NCBI GenBank assembly: GCA_015698045.1
Contig: BLAL01000356.1
Coordinates: forward strand, 62,001-126,000
Length of the DNA: 64,000 nucleotides
Source of the DNA: Rhizophagus clarus
Lineage: Eukaryota > Glomeromycota > Glomeromycetes > Glomerales > Glomeraceae
Direction: 5' to 3'
The stretch's first letter is position 1; each line of letters starts with the position of its first letter. The position numbers were made by a program, and so were the translations under genes. The notes beneath the pieces were generated by a model. That model did no database searches, had not been told where the DNA came from, and saw only the letters and a program-made list of their open reading frames with translations. Of this stretch, positions 22,211 through 33,576 are shown in pieces.

Positions 22211-22660
22211 ATTCAATATAAAGGCAGAGTCATGTAACTTGCCGATCTAATCAGATAATCTGAATATCTGATCTTTTTTTTAATCATTTATCAGTTTATT
22301 TTTGTGGTATTGCCAGACGAAAAGCACGACCAGACTTTTGAAATTAAGGTAAGGGAGGGTGGGTAAGGTGTCTTTCGTTGTTCTTTTTTTTAACTAATTA
22401 ATTATTTTTTTTTATTTTTTGTAGTGTTGCCAGTCAAAAAACACGACCAGACTTTTGGAATTAGGGTATTAAAAACTGAAAAAGAAAAATTTGGTATAAA
22501 ATACCAAAAAAAAGTGAAAAAATAAATAAAATAAAATAAATTTTAGTAAATACCGAGTAATTTAATTTACCAAAATTAGTATTTTTTAAAAATAAATCCA
22601 CATATATCTATTATAAACTCTACGCAAACCTGTATGTGAGTTATATTAGTATTATTCGGG
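22211..22660 (+). repeat. Two-copy block of the 9.9-11.3 kb array family, inverted
   Basis: 22216-22280 is the reverse complement of 11270-11345. It is followed by GGTATTGCCAGACGAAAAGC.., TTTTGAAATTAAG and GTAAGGGAGGG, a T-rich tract, TTTTGTAG and a second 41-nt block (GTGTTGCCAGTCAAAAAACA). So one complete intron-like spacer with donor and acceptor lies between two exon-like blocks. ATTCGGGGTCCTG at about 22643 matches the end motif at 11358. The flanks CCAATAGTTCTGGCATTTTT (22145) and CTATTAGTTCTGGTATTTTT (22667) form a direct repeat. Confidence 0.7.
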
Positions 22661-23189
22661 GTCCTGTTAGGACTATTAGTTCTGGTATTTTTTTTTTTGT
22701 AACTTTACATATAAAACCGCCTAGTTTTGGCTTTTTTTTTTGATAATAAAGCTTGAGCCAGCTTGAGCCAGCTCAAGCTCAACTTGGCTTGAGCCAGAAT
22801 TTTTCATGGCTCAGCTTGGCTTGAATGAGTTGAGCCAAGATTTTTTGTGGCTTGACTCATTTTGGCTCAAGCCAGAATTTTTTTTTTCAAGCCAAGCCAA
22901 GCCAGACTGTAGCTTGACTTGAGCCGGCTCATGCAGAGCTTTAATAACTATATGAGATGAAAAATTACAACATAGTTTTTCAATTTATCTATTATTAACC
23001 AATCAAAATTTGGTCTGATCTTTATCACGTGACCTGATCTTAACATGCATATAAATAACTAAACGCGACTCTGTTTATTTTTTAAAAAATATACACTCTT
23101 TTTTTTCTGTTTTCTTACACTCTTTCTTTTCTATTTTCTTCTTACTCTTATTACATTTTACAGGTATATTAATTATTATATTTTTGTCA

Positions 23190-23890
23190 TTAAATTTATT
23201 GTACTGATTATTAACTATATTTTATTTTATAATATTAACTTTACCTTTTTTTAATATTATTCTTTTTTTTAATATTACTAATGTTATTCTTTTTTTTTAT
23301 ATTTTACTAACATCATCACGTATTTTTTTCTTTTTTTTTTTATAAATTTTATCAAACTCTTCATAATACTAACTTTTTGTATTTGTGTAATTATTACTAA
23401 CTTTTTATATTTACGCTTTACTATTTATTAAACTAACTTTATCAGTCATATACTAACATATTATTATGATGAATGTTTTTATTTTAAATACTTATTAATA
23501 TAAATAAAGATACTATGTATTTTATTTGTAATTCTAAATATTATGTGCTATAATAAATTTTATTATTTGTTATATGATTCTACAAAAATTGGTCAGTCGA
23601 CCATAATTTGACCATAATTTGACCATAATTTGACCATCAATTGACCATAATTGACCATAATTCAACCATAATTCAACCATAATTTGACCATCAATCAATC
23701 ATCAATCGACCATCAATTGACAATCATTGATCTTTCAATCGACATGCCGATTAGGTGCCAATTTTTAACATAATCTGGCATTAATCAGGTAGTACAATTT
23801 ATTGCCGATTGAATATCGATTTGTTTGACCATTTATCAATCCTGATGGCTGATTGATAGCTGATTGATATTTGATATTATTCGACCTGTG
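23190..23890. mobile_element. Right end of a second element-C relative
   Basis: From about 23220 the sequence parallels 20200-20756, including TACTATGTATTTTATTTGTA, CTACAAAAATTGGTCAGTCG and the GACCATAATTTGACC cluster. It ends with an intact ATTCGACCTGTG at 23890, followed by ATT. No matching left end was found next to it. The nearest CACAGG start is that of element C at 17525, which is preceded by ATT. Confidence 0.65.
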
Positions 23891-23893
23891 ATT

Positions 23894-25025
23894 ATATTTA
23901 AGAATGTAAAATAAAAATAAATGATATGTGTATAATATGCATAAATGTGTACAAATATGCAAAAAAATAAGTGATGATATGCAATAATGTGCACAAATAT
24001 GCAAAAAATAAGTAATGATGTGCAATAATGTGTAAAAATATGCAGAAATATGCAGGATGTACAGAAATGTATGGAGGTATATACAAAATTTTATGTGCAC
24101 TTCACACACACAATAATTTTTGATCATGTGCAAAGCTTTAAGAAATTTGTATACATTCTGCACATTGAATTTCAAATACTGGTCACAAATTTATTTTTAT
24201 TTTACTAGTTATTATTATTTATCACCATATTTTGCTGTTATTAAATATCCCCTAAAATTAAGCATTCCTGCATTTATATATGAAGTTAAAATTAAAATCC
24301 AAAAGTTAAAATATTCAACTTGGGAAGGTCAAAAATCAAAATTAAAGTCAAAATAGTCAAAATTACATCATAGTTATGTGATTTTTATAATTATAATTTA
24401 ATACCAAATTTTAAACGTGAATAACTCTATCAATATTGATGCTACAGATATGCAACACATATCATTGGATTCCTCTTGATGAGCTGAATCCAACCACATC
24501 AAGATCATAAAAATTGGATTACTAGATGCAAAGATCGTTAACTTTGAATTTTAATATTATTGTTTATTATCCCTTAAATGATAAGCAATTGCAAGCAAAT
24601 TTGCCCGCAATTTTACTATAATTTTAGCGCTTATTTACTTTTTTAAAAATAAATTTTATCCTAAAAATTTTTTTATTGCCGATTAGTCTTATATATATAT
24701 CACATAATAAAAATTATTGTTTGTCAATCATATATTAGAAAATCAGACGTTATCTATCGATCAAAAAACTTGCACTTTTAAAAATAGCTGCGATTTTGAA
24801 AATATTTAACATTAATTTTGGCGATTTCTTTGAAATTTAATTTTAGCTATATTAAATCTTAATAAAATTCATAAATTTTATCATGATGCACAACTTTTAT
24901 TAATTAATCTTTTTAGGTTTAGAACTAGGATTTTAGCTTTACATATAACCCTAAAAAAAGAATAATTTTCATAAAATTCACAAAAAAAGTGCAAAATAAT
25001 TAACATAAAAATAAATTATCTTAAA
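23894..25025. other. AT-rich gap with ATGTGCA-type repeats
   Basis: 23920-24090 has repeats such as AAATATGCAAAAAATAAGT and GATGTGCAATAATGTG. The remainder holds no gene I can support; short open frames on both strands do not resemble proteins. Confidence 0.45.
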
Positions 25026-25029
25026 TTAA

Positions 25030-25659
25030 GGGTAGAGGGATCGACATGACTGATCATATGGCTAAAAAAAAAAATCATTTTTTTTTTACTTCGCTACAAG
25101 GAAAACTCACTCAATATTTTATGAAAAACTGTTTAAAAGTATTCTTTAGAAAGCTAGAGTTTCTGTCTTTCAAATAAACTTTAGTAAAGTATAATACAAA
25201 TAAGGCTTATAACGAAATATTACACTATGAAGTCGTCATTAAGTTGCGAATCTCCTATGGTAAGTTGCGAATCACCTAGAGAACATATCTTCAAATTAAC
25301 TTTAAACTTATGAAACCTTACAAGTTAATAGTATAATAAAAAAGAATATTTATGTCAAAAAATCATTGTGCATTTACTTATTCAAATAAAATTTTTTATT
25401 AATGCTATTTTATTTTTTTATTATTAGTCATATTTGATTTTAAAAGTCTAAATACATTCAAAAAGACTAATAGCAAATGGTTAAACACTTTAATAAATAA
25501 ATGAAGCGCATGTTTATACTCTTTTTAAATGTGTATTTAACAAAATTCATATGGTTAGTTTGCGAGAAATCATAAATTTTGCTCATTTTAGATCACGTGA
25601 CGATCTACATTTTTTAGTCTAAAATCATATATATGTTGTGGCGTAGATACACTCTACCC
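25030..25659. mobile_element. TTAA-flanked piggyBac-type MITE
   Basis: GGGTAGAGGG on the left and its inverse ending CTCTACCC on the right abut TTAA on both sides (25026-25029 and 25660-25663). GATCGACATGACTGATC near the left and GATCACGTGACGATC near the right form a second inverted pair. TTAA duplication with G/C-triplet ends is the hallmark of piggyBac elements. The 630 bp carry no transposase. It sits 25 bp from a piggyBac-like transposase remnant. Confidence 0.75.
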
Positions 25660-25684
25660 TTAAATATTTTAAATTTTATTTTAA

Positions 25685-26305
25685 TTAATTATCATTTTCT
25701 ACTTGAGTATGATAATCTATAAAACAATTACTTCTATTCTTATTACAACACAATGCTACATTACATTTTATACAATACAATTGTGATTGAAAAGGATCTC
25801 TTGCTGCTTTTTTTTGCCCTTTTTTTATCAAATACTTACACCATACACAGCTGCTTTTTGCTTCTCTCCATTCAGGTAAATGATCATCTGGTGATAATCT
25901 TTCTAAAGAAAATTCAAAATTTACTGTAACATACTGTTGTCTTTTAGTAGGATTAATATGAATAAACTTAAATTGATTTGCTAATTTATCAACTTGCTGA
26001 CTTCGTGTTTGTGGTCCTTTTTCTTTTTTTCCAATTCTGCTTTGATTAAATCTGAAACTAACTGCATTCTAAAATCTTTTTGATTAATATTTTCATTCCT
26101 ATTTTTTAATATTAAATATGAGTTAATTATTGCTGTATCTAAGAGCCAAAAAAATAGTGGCATCCAAGTTCTTCATAGTATTAATTGTATACCATAATAT
26201 CCTCTTAATTGATCTGCAATACCCATAAAATGATTATAATCATCTATTACAACAAGAATAGGTAAAGATTTTTTGCTTGCATTTCCAAAAATTGCTCGAA
26301 CTTTA
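25685..26305 (-). pseudogene. piggyBac-like transposase, C-terminal part (gene split by element B)
   Basis: Minus-strand frames read KVRAIFGNASKKSLPILVVI, DDYNHFMGIADQLRGYY, a TGA, RTWMPLFFWLLDTAIINSY, FRMQLVSDLIKAELEKK. After a frameshift near 26000 comes QFKFIHINPTKRQ and a Cys cluster CVWCKYL..CIKCNVALCCNKN, ending at TAA 25685-25687. DDYN..DQLR, FWLLD and the C-terminal Cys ring are typical of piggyBac DDE transposases. The reading continues upstream only beyond element B (at 33577), so that element landed in this coding sequence. Stop and frameshift show it was, or has become, inactive. Confidence 0.85.
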
Positions 26306-27198
26306 CACAGGTCGAATGAAAAAAAATTGGAATTTGCTTTATTTTAATATGCTCTTGCCAATTTTTATGTAATTCTGCCAATTTTTATATAATTCTGCCA
26401 ATTTTATATAATTCTGCCAATTTTTATATAATTCTAGCAATTTTTATATAACTCTGCCAATTTTTTAATCAAAAATAATTGTCTTTAATTGGCTGACTAT
26501 ATAATTACATCATTTGTTTATTGATTTATTGATAATTTTTTTTTATTTTTGCTTATTACATTTCATTTTTTTCCTTCTGCTCATTTACAAATAAAAAAAA
26601 GCAACTGTTAGAATGTATTTCTTTAAATAAAAAAAACAAAGTACACATCACTGAAATACCGTCATCCAAAGAAGCCGTATTTTTTTTATTTAATCTAAAA
26701 AATGAATTTTTTTTTATTTAATCTAAAAAATGAATTTTTTTTTATTTAACATAAAAATAAATTTTTTTTTAACTTTATTTAATTTAAAAAACAAATTTTT
26801 TTTTATTTAATTTAAAAAAAAATTTTTTAGCTTTATTGTAAAAATGACGAGTTTCGTATTAAAGAAATATTCTAATGTTTCTTTCTTTTTTCCATTTTTG
26901 TAGAATACAGCCTTAAAGATTTCAGAAAGGCGAATTGACAATAGGTTTTATTATTAATGGTTTTAAAAATGTACTAATATCCCTTTTTTCTCTTCTTAGA
27001 CGATGGGCATAATTATCGCCGTTTTCAAAATGGTGCGATTTTCAAATTTGAGGAGTTGTCAACAAAAAAAAGAATTCGAATTCCAAAATCTGTGTAACAT
27101 TGTGATCTGTCCAATAAGATTTTAAAATAAAAATCAAATTTTTTTGAGTTTTTTGACGCGTAAAAAATCTATTTCGCGTATATAAAGTGTATATAAGA

Positions 27199-28843
27199 AT
27201 GTCTTCTATTCCACCAAGAAACTACCAAATTGGAGTGTGTTTTATATGTCAAATATGCATGTATTATGGTATAGATTTGACATCAAATAATTGTGATTGT
27301 AACAAAACGGTCAAACCAACCAAAAAAAATCGTACTGAAAAAGTTCCATATTTTAGAAACTTAGCTTACAAATCAGATAAAATACATGAAAAAATAAAAA
27401 TTGCTTTATCATTTAGCAATCAAAAATATGGATATAAGTTGAATATGGAACCGCCATGTAATTGTATACTTTGCTCGGCATGCAACAGTCAAATTAACAG
27501 AGATATTAAAGCGGCTGATAAAGATAAAAAATTTATTATCATTCCTTCTTCACCAACTGATGATACTTCTTCTCAACCATCTACACCATCTATACCACCG
27601 CAAATAGAATTCAAATTACGCATGTCTATCAAACAAAACAAACAAACATTGCCTGCTATAATAATTAGCTTTAATTTAGAATATCCAACCTTTATTGATT
27701 TTAAGGATAAACTTGAGTCATTTATCTGTGAACAAGTTGGATTAATATATAAAAATGAATATACTTTAGCATACAAATCATATTCAGAGAGTGGAGCTGG
27801 AACACTTTTAGGTAACGAAGAAGCGTTTGATGAATTTTTAAAAGATTATCAAAGTATGACAACAGGAAATAAAAAAGTAGTAGTTGTTGTTACACTTAAA
27901 GAAGCATCTAAGAAACAATCATGTCAGGTATTTATTATTTTTGAAAATTATTTACAAAACTATTATATATCTAATAAAATTATAGAGTGATGAAATTTCA
28001 GAACAGGAATCTGATGAAGGATCAGATAATGATACCCAAAATACTAAGTCCAAATCACAACCGCCATCAAAAAAACGTGCAAAGAAGCGTACACCTAAAG
28101 AAGCAGATTTGGATGAAAATGAAGCATTGATTGGTTCTTATGTAATAAAATTAAATGATAAGTATATTTGTGATGTTCAAAATCACAAACACTGTTTTAT
28201 TAAAGAGGACCGTCATTTACCTTTAACTAATTTTGCAATTAGTTTATGGGCTAAAGAAATTGTATGTATTTACAAATATATTACAAGTTTTAAATTTTAT
28301 AATATTATTAAATTTATTTTATTTTTATTATAGGTAAATAAAAATACAGATTTAGATACTCCTCCTAATCATGCTATGTTTAGTATGATGCATTCAGTAA
28401 AAGTAACTAAAAGAAATTCTTCTAATGTTACTGATGATTTCATTAATAATTCTCAAATGACAACATATTCTCAATATCCCTACCATTCTTATTATCCTCA
28501 ACAAATGTATTATTCATCATATCCATATTATCATTCTGATTATGATTCAAGAAGATCTTCAATTATCTCACAATTATCAGATCAAAGTTTATTAATTTCT
28601 TCACAAACATCATTAAATCACAATTTAACAAAAAAAACTATACCAAGTATGGAAGATTTTTTGAAAAACCTAGATCAAGAATATGGAGATGGAAAATTTA
28701 CATGCTATTTATCTGTTTTTGAAGAACAGGAAATTCTTGTTAATCAACTTACAAGATTATCAGAATCTGAATATATTTCAATGGGTGTAACAATTATTGG
28801 ACGTAGACAAATATTGCGTGATGAGACAAAAAAATATGAGTAA
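27199..28843 (+). CDS. Cargo protein of Tc1-type element: Cys-rich / PB1-like / SAM-like, 504 aa
   Basis: Exons are 27199-27927, 27986-28261 and 28334-28843, all phase 0, with GTATTT..TATAG and GTATGT..TATAG introns of 58 and 72 nt. ATG 27199 (MSSIPPRNYQ) is the first in-frame ATG; the codon 12 nt upstream is GTG. Residues 14-34 and 87-95 hold Cys clusters (CFICQIC, CDC, CNCILCSAC) that could bind zinc. Residues ~136-235 have the length and spacing of a PB1-like beta-grasp (FKLRMSIKQNK.., AYKSYSESGAGTLLG.., DEFLKDY). Residues ~264-281 are a basic, NLS-like stretch (PPSKKRAKKR). A Tyr/Ser-rich linker precedes a SAM-like end at ~438-500 (SMEDFLKNLDQEYGD.., LSESEYISMGVTIIGRR). Domain names rest on pattern only. 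I infer a nuclear accessory factor, or a captured gene. The frame is intact, unlike the partner transposase. Confidence 0.8.
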
Positions 28844-28982
28844 TTTCAGTACATATTTTACATTTTTTGTATATATTTTTGTATATTTCATTTTATTAGT
28901 ATAATAATTCAATAAAAGTTAATGGTATTACAAATAAATATACACATTATAAATGAAAATAAATTTCAAAATTTTATTTTAT

Positions 28983-30072
28983 TTATAAATAAACTGATTC
29001 TTCAAAATATTTTTTTGCTATATCTGGTGTAGTTTGAGCTAATGCAACTAAAATTAAATATATTGGGTCAAAATAATTTGCAAAATCTCTGTATCTTTTT
29101 AACCAAGATTTTAACGCTGAAAAAGCTGTTTCAATGGGATTTAAATCTGGTGAATAGGGCGGTAAATAAAGTATTTTCCCACCAATGTCTTCTACTGCTG
29201 TAACTAAATCATCATCATGATGTATACGTGCATTATCCATAACTAATACACTATGTTTAGCCGGATATGGATTCATTTGAGGTATCTTATTGAAAACAAA
29301 TGAATATTGTTAATAAAAAATTCTAAATAATGATATAAATATAAATTATTTACCAATTGTGTTAAAACAAAAGTTTTAAATCTCTCTTTATCACAACTCC
29401 CTTCCATAATATCTACAGCAATGAAACCTTCTAAAGATAGGGCAGGTAAAATAGTATAACGTTTTCCCCTAACAAAAACAACACTTTTTTTTGCTCTAGT
29501 GTTGATAGAAGAATAGCCATATAATCTGGTAAGTGTCCTCTCATCCTTCGCAGATTCGTCAATAAAAATTAGTTGTTCAGCAGTATAATTCATTCCAATA
29601 TTATATAAATAAACACCTCGCAATATATCACTTCTTTCTTTTGATGCTTTTTGTATTTTCTTTCTAGTTATACCACAAAATTTAAGAGAACGCCATAATG
29701 TTGGAATAGAAACCAGTTTTCCTATTCTCTGCTCCATCTCGTGTACCAATTCATCAAGGTACCAATCTACTTTGTCTTTAACCAAGCTTTCCAATACCTA
29801 TAAATTATAAACTCTGTTAGATAAAAAATAATATATAGTTATTACATCAAAATAATTATTACCTGCATATCTTGTCTTGATAATATTTTTCTCCTTCCCA
29901 CTTTACCAACAAATGGATCTTTTACACATCCCCATTTTTTAAAAATTCTACAGACTTTATAAACAGTTGACTCGCTAACATACATTCTTTTAGCAATTTC
30001 ATTTTGCGTTAAACCCTCAGCTTGACAATAAATAATTCACCATCTCAAATCTTCACTTAGACTTTTTCCCAT
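28983..30072 (-). pseudogene. Tc1/mariner (IS630) DDE transposase with one early stop, 318 codons
   Basis: Exons are 30072-29863, 29797-29354 and 29285-28983, with GT-AG introns of 65 and 68 nt and consistent phases. The N-terminus starts MGKSLSEDLRW and is followed by a helix-turn-helix region (GLTQNEIAKRMYVSESTVYK). The catalytic part has FIDESAKDERT (first D), SVLVMDNARIHH (second D) and PPYSPDLNPIETAFSALK with the third acidic residue E, so a DDE triad of the Tc1/IS630 type. Codon 12 is TGA (30037-30039) where relatives of this pattern usually have Arg, one C-to-T step from CGA. Apart from this stop the frame is complete. Initiation at an inner Met would lose part of the DNA-binding domain. 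It may survive as a substrate for a transposase made elsewhere. Confidence 0.88.
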
Positions 30073-30424
30073 CCTTAATCTAATATTGCTTTAAGAAATT
30101 ATAATATTGTTAATTTTCAACAACTAAAGCGTATTTTGTAATAAAAAAAAAGAGAAACTAAAAAAATTCGCGAAAATTCGCAAAAATTCACGGGAATTCG
30201 TTTTATTAGAGGTAATATTTTTGAGAATTCGAAGGTAAAGAACTACTTTAGTACTATGAAACTCAGAATATAGTAACTGTAAGACCCATAGTATATATTT
30301 GTAAAAAGAATTCGCAACGTTTGTTATAAATTTTAAAAAGAGTTCGCAAAAAAATGCAAAATTCGCGTAATTTGTAACACGTTGTCATGTGATCGAAAAT
30401 CGCACCATTTTGAAAACGGCGATA

Positions 30425-31405
30425 ATGTAAGTTTTAAAATTTTTGAAACTTTATTTTTTCTTTTTTTTTAGAAAACATTTACTAACGTTTCCATCTTTTT
30501 TTTTGTAGCTTTCGGTCTTTAATTCTTAGATGATGGCCATGGGCATAATGAATGTAAGTTTTGAAATTTTTAAAACTTTATTTTTTCTTTTTTTTTAGAA
30601 AACATTTTACTAACGTTTCTGTCTTTTTTTTTGTAACTTCTGATCTTTGATTCTTGGACAATGACCGTGAGCGTAATAAATGTAAGTTTCAAAATTTTCA
30701 AAACTTTTTTTTCTTTATTTTTTTAGGAGACATTTTTACTAACGTTTTCATTTTTTTAGTAGGTTCTGGTCTTCGATTCTTGGATGATGGCTGTGGGCGT
30801 AATGAATGTAAGTTTCAAAATTTGAAACTTTATTTTTTCTTTTTTTTTAGGAAATGTTTACTAACGTTTTCATCTTTTTTTTGTAACTTCTGGTCTTCAA
30901 TTCTTGGATGATAGCCGTGGACGTAATGAATGTAAGTTTTAAATTTTTTGAAACTTTATTTTTTCTTTTTTTTTTAAAAAATGTTTTACTAACATTTCCA
31001 TCTTTTTTTGTAGCTTCCAGTATCTTCTGGTCTTCGATTCTTAGACGATGGCCGTGAGCGTAATGAATGTAAGTTTCAAAATTTTTAAAACTTTTTTTTC
31101 TTTATTTTTTTTAGGAGACATTTTTACTAATGTTTCCATCTTTTTTTTAGTAGGTTCTGGTCTTTGATTCTTGGATGATGGCTGTAAGCATAATGAATAT
31201 AAGTTTCAAAATTTTTGAAACTTTATTTTTTCTTTTTCTTTAGGAAACGTTTACTAACATTTCCATCTTTTTTTTTGTAGCTTCCAGTCTTCGATTCTTG
31301 GATGATAGCTGTGAGCATAATGAATGTAAGTTTCAAAATTTTCAAAACTTTATTTTTTCTTTTTTTTTAGGAAACATTTTACTAACAAATCCATCTTTTT
31401 TTTGC
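30425..31405 (+). repeat. Exon-intron array of element B (8 units, decayed)
   Basis: GTAAGT lies at 30427, 30554, 30682, 30808, 30932, 31069 and 31326; in the unit at about 31201 it is ATAAGT. Acceptors TTTGTAG and TAGTAG and the TACTAAC motif are still visible in most units, often changed to TTTACTAACATT. The last unit joins, as in element A, to TTTTGCAG and GTTCTGATCGAACG. CpG-containing positions of the exon-like block are widely mutated (GCCGTGGGCG to GCCATGGGCA or similar). Confidence 0.8.
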
Positions 31406-31439
31406 AGGTTCTGATCGAACGTTTTTAGTAATTGGGCTT

Positions 31440-33175
31440 CTTTACAAGTATGTTTCTTTTTATTTCATTTTATTTTTTTTATGATCGATTACATTTTATT
31501 ATTTACTAACTTTTCTTTCATTTTTTCTTTTATCCTCTGTATTACTTTTCGTTTGTTTTCCATTGTTTTCGTCTCCCTTCAATTCTTTTTGTATATTCAC
31601 ATTTCTCTTTCATTTCTTCCTCTTTTTTTTTTTTACGTTTTTCCTTCTATTTTTTTTTTAACTATTATATTTAACCCTCCTTTTCATTTCATCACTTTAC
31701 ATTTGCCCTTGTTTTTGCTTTATTTCATGTTTAACCCTTCTTTTCATTTTATTACTTTACATTTGCCCTCATTTTTGCTTTATTTCTTTACATTTCATCT
31801 CCTTTTCATTCGTTTCTTTACGTTCTTCCTCTTTTCATTTTATTTTTTATATTTTCCCTCCTTTTCATTTCACCCTTTACGCTTCCCTCTTCTTTTTATT
31901 TTGTTCCTTTCCTTTTTTGTTTTATTTCCTCTTTTTTTTGTTCTTTTATATTTCTTTTCTTTCTTTTTGTTCATTTACGTTTTTCCTTCTTTCTTTTCGT
32001 TTCTTTACATTTCCCTTCTTTTTTTTCCATTTCTTTATATTTTTCTACTATTCTTTTCGTTTATTTTCACTTCCCTCTCCATTCTTTTCTTTTCATCCAC
32101 CTTTCAGTTTACTTTGTTTTTTTTATTTCCTTTTATTTCTTTTCACTTCACTTCATTCTTTTCATCTCCCCTTCAATTCTTTTGTATATTCACATTTCTC
32201 TTTCATTTCTTCATGTTTCCTCTATTTTTCTTTTTTTATGTTTTGCCTTCCATTTTTTTCGTTCTATTACGTTTCACTCCTTTTTGTTTCATCACTTTAT
32301 ATTTCCTCTTCTTTTCATTTTGTTTCTTTGCATTTCCTTCTTTTTTTTGTTCTTTTACATTTCTTTCTTTTCTTTTTATTCCTTTATGTTTCCCCTTTAT
32401 TTCTTTACGTTTCCCTTCATTCCTTTACATTTCCCCATTGTTCCTTTACATTTCCCCCTTCTTTCTTTTCATTCTTTTACATTTCCCTTTCTTTTCTTTT
32501 CGTTTCTTTATGTTTTTCTACTATTTATTTTGTTTATTTTCACTTCTCCCTTCATTCTTTTCTTTTCACCTACCTTTTGGTTTATTTTATCTCTTTTGTT
32601 TCTTTTTGTTTCTTTTCACTTCTCTTCATTCTTTTCATCTCCTTTTCAATTCTTTTGTATATTCACATTTCTTTTTCATTTCTTCATGTTTCCTCTAGTT
32701 TTTCTTTTTTTACGTTTTGCCTTCCATTTTTTTCATTCTATTACATTCCACTCTTCTTTTTGTTTCATCACTTTATTTTTCCCCTTCTTTTTATTTTGTT
32801 TCTTTGCATTTTCTCCTTTTTTTTTGTTCTTCTACATTTCCTTCCTTTTTTTTTGTTCTTTTACGTTTCCCTTTCTTTCTTTTCGCTCCTTTATATCTTC
32901 CTTCTCTCTTTTTGTTTCTTTATGTTTTCCTACTATTCTTTTTGTTTTTTTTTATATTACACTATCCTTTTTTCTTACATTTCCTTCTTCATTCCTTTCA
33001 TTTTCTTTACCTTTGTATTCTTTTCATTTTTTTTTGTTTCCCCTTACTTCTTTTCATTTCTTCCGTTTCTTTTATTTCACTTTTTTTCTTTATTGTTATT
33101 CTTATTTTTTAACATATTTCTTTACTTTGATTCATTTTTTTACTTTCATTATAGATTTCTTTTTTTAGATTAATT
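31440..33175 (+). repeat. Polypyrimidine block of element B
   Basis: Same T/C-only composition and module order as 7620-9235, with the higher-order marker TTGTATATTCACATTTCTC near 31589, 32182 and 32654. Long open frames (up to ~418 codons) are composition artefacts. Confidence 0.85.
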
Positions 33176-33576
33176 TTCTATTAAAATAAATTCTTATTTT
33201 TTAATTACTAATAAAACATGTAAATTTTTAAATTAAACTACTTTGAATAAAATTTTTTGAGAAAAAATAAATTTTGCATATGTCATACTTCATAAATATA
33301 AATAAAATAAATTTAGCTAATTTGGTTGAATTTGTATGCACTATTTAAAAATCAGAGTGCTGATTTGCATGCACTATTTAAAAATTAGAGTGCCGATTTG
33401 CATGTACTATTTAAAAATAGGAATGCCAATTTTTTGGCACAAATTGGTAATGCCGTTTATGAATAATTCGCGCCATAAAATTGGCAACAAAAAACCACAA
33501 ATTAGACAAATATATCCAAAAATCAGACAAAAATCAGACTGCCGATTTTTGGAGATTTTTTTTTATTTGACCTATA

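Larger units (their letters stand above)
21189..22943. mobile_element. Element E0: hAT-like element with 8-bp TSD
   Basis: Termini TAAAGCTCCACATGAGC and, inverted, TAAAGCTCTGCATGAGC are flanked by the identical 8-mer ATAACTAT at 21181-21188 and 22944-22951. The body consists of AGCTTGAGCCAGCT-type palindromic repeats on both sides (21200-21226, 21941-22130, 22740-22935) and no transposase. An 8-bp duplication is characteristic of hAT elements, so this is probably non-autonomous. Another element (21228-21939) is nested inside, as is a block related to the 9.9-11.3 kb repeat (22211-22660). Confidence 0.85.
27016..30422. mobile_element. Complete 3.4 kb Tc1/mariner (IS630)-type element with an extra gene
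   Basis: Perfect 28-bp terminal inverted repeats (beginning TCGCCGTTTTCAAAATGG) lie immediately inside TA at 27014-27015 and 30423-30424. The empty site survives in element A at 6441-6456, where GGGCGTAATTAATGTAAG has a single TA, so this is a clean insertion with TA duplication. The element encodes a two-intron DDE transposase on the minus strand (28983-30072) and a three-exon gene on the plus strand (27199-28843); the two are convergent with 139 bp between stops. Perfect terminal repeats suggest a young insertion. Confidence 0.92.
26306..33576. mobile_element. Element B: second copy of element A, carrying a nested Tc1-type element
   Basis: Left end CACAGGTCGAATG and right end GACCTATA (mutated from GACCTGTG) are flanked by TTA at 26303-26305 and 33577-33579. 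Removing the nested 3.4 kb element leaves about 3.86 kb, close to the 3.90 kb of element A, with the same order: subterminal repeats, exon-intron array, polypyrimidine block, right subterminal repeats. Many differences from A are C/G to T/A changes at CpG sites of A. The host site is a piggyBac transposase, whose frame is restored when the element and one TTA are removed. Confidence 0.9.

Noticed and set aside
24120..24356. 78-codon plus-strand frame
   Set aside because: AT-rich, low complexity, no family resemblance.
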